From: Heliocidaris erythrogramma
Lineage: Eukaryota; Echinodermata; Echinoidea; Camarodonta; Echinometridae
DNA length: 64,000 bases
Reading direction: 5' to 3'
NCBI GenBank assembly: GCA_025617745.1
Contig: CM046868.1
Span: 15,814,615-15,878,614, forward strand
Shown here: positions 63,719 to 64,000 of the stretch, piece after piece
Layout: each line of letters begins with the position of its first letter
Numbering within the stretch: the stretch's first letter is position 1
Notes under the pieces: model-generated
Seen by the model: the letters and a program-made list of their open reading frames with translations, nothing else
What the model was told of the DNA's origin: nothing
The model's database searches: none
Position numbers and translations under genes: made by a program

Positions 63719-63821
63719 GTATTACAAGAAATTCCCCATCCCTGATATGGACAGAGCTGGTCTGCCTCTTCAGCAGTCAGGCTTCAGTATGGCTCATAGC
63801 AATAACACTCTCATTATCAAT
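63719..63821 (+). CDS. DPCD: DPCD, exon 5
   Basis: Acceptor TTTGACTGTTAG, donor CAAT|GTAAGT, phase 2-0. Encodes (K)YYKKFPIPDMDRAGLPLQQS then GFSMAHSNNTLIIN, matching human KKYYKKFSIPDLDR...LPL...NCTLII. The final exon is outside the window. Confidence 0.95.
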
Positions 63822-64000
63822 GTAAGTAAGGTTACCATGCAACATGTTTTCAATTCATTGTATAGTAAACAAATTGCACTGGCAGGTTGCTGTTACCAAA
63901 GTTTTTGTTACTGCCCAGTCGGGGCCCTGCCTTGTGAAGAGTTGCAATCGATACAATAAGCCACTTCGGGGATGCAATCTGAGCATGAGCAGATAAAGGT

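Overview
The window looks like nuclear DNA of a marine invertebrate animal. It has spliced genes with GT/AG introns, AT-rich intergenic DNA, tRNA-headed SINEs whose bodies contain a conserved CACCCAGGTG...AAATGGGTACC core, non-LTR retrotransposon tails, and many small inverted-repeat transposons. An echinoderm or related deuterostome is my best guess. That is inference from repeat style and from DPCD similarity, not a database result. Nothing prokaryotic is present.

Layout. 0-13.5 kb: no convincing exon. It holds a dimeric tRNA-containing element near the left end, CT/trinucleotide repeats, and a very recent 1.55-kb tandem duplication. 13.5-13.7 kb (minus): the first coding exon of a bHLH-PAS (AhR-like) transcription factor; the rest of that gene was not found. 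14-25 kb: SINEs, LINE remnants and MITEs. 25.07-34.70 kb (plus): an unrecognised multi-exon gene starting MGCVKS (possible lipidation signal), with acidic exons and a triplicated W-F-I motif exon. Several exons carry stops or shifts, so it is a decaying or heavily spliced lineage-specific gene. 36.46 kb to the right edge (plus): DPCD, a conserved cilium-biogenesis/R2TP-linked gene. Five exons (170 codons) are visible and the end lies outside the window. Its introns are packed with transposons, and intron 3 (16.4 kb) also contains an intact class A GPCR gene on the opposite strand (57.07-58.15 kb).

The most unusual material is mobile. (1) A 5.34-kb terminal-inverted-repeat element (49,567-54,907) carries a ~180-bp-periodic bipartite box, GGTGGATGTGAC...GTGAACGGACA, and is itself invaded by a Tc1/mariner-type MITE and a tRNA-containing element. 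(2) Three different families of mobile element carry tRNA-like sequences, including two copies of one hAT-like MITE inserted in the same host MITE, with an empty-site relative 18 kb away. (3) A ~1.63-kb TTAA-flanked element is present twice, in DPCD introns 1 and 4, each copy with two back-to-back near-perfect hairpins. (4) A SINE has a 7SL-RNA-like 5' end. DPCD and the GPCR are the only genes I would call intact with confidence; no operon-like cooperation is implied between neighbours.
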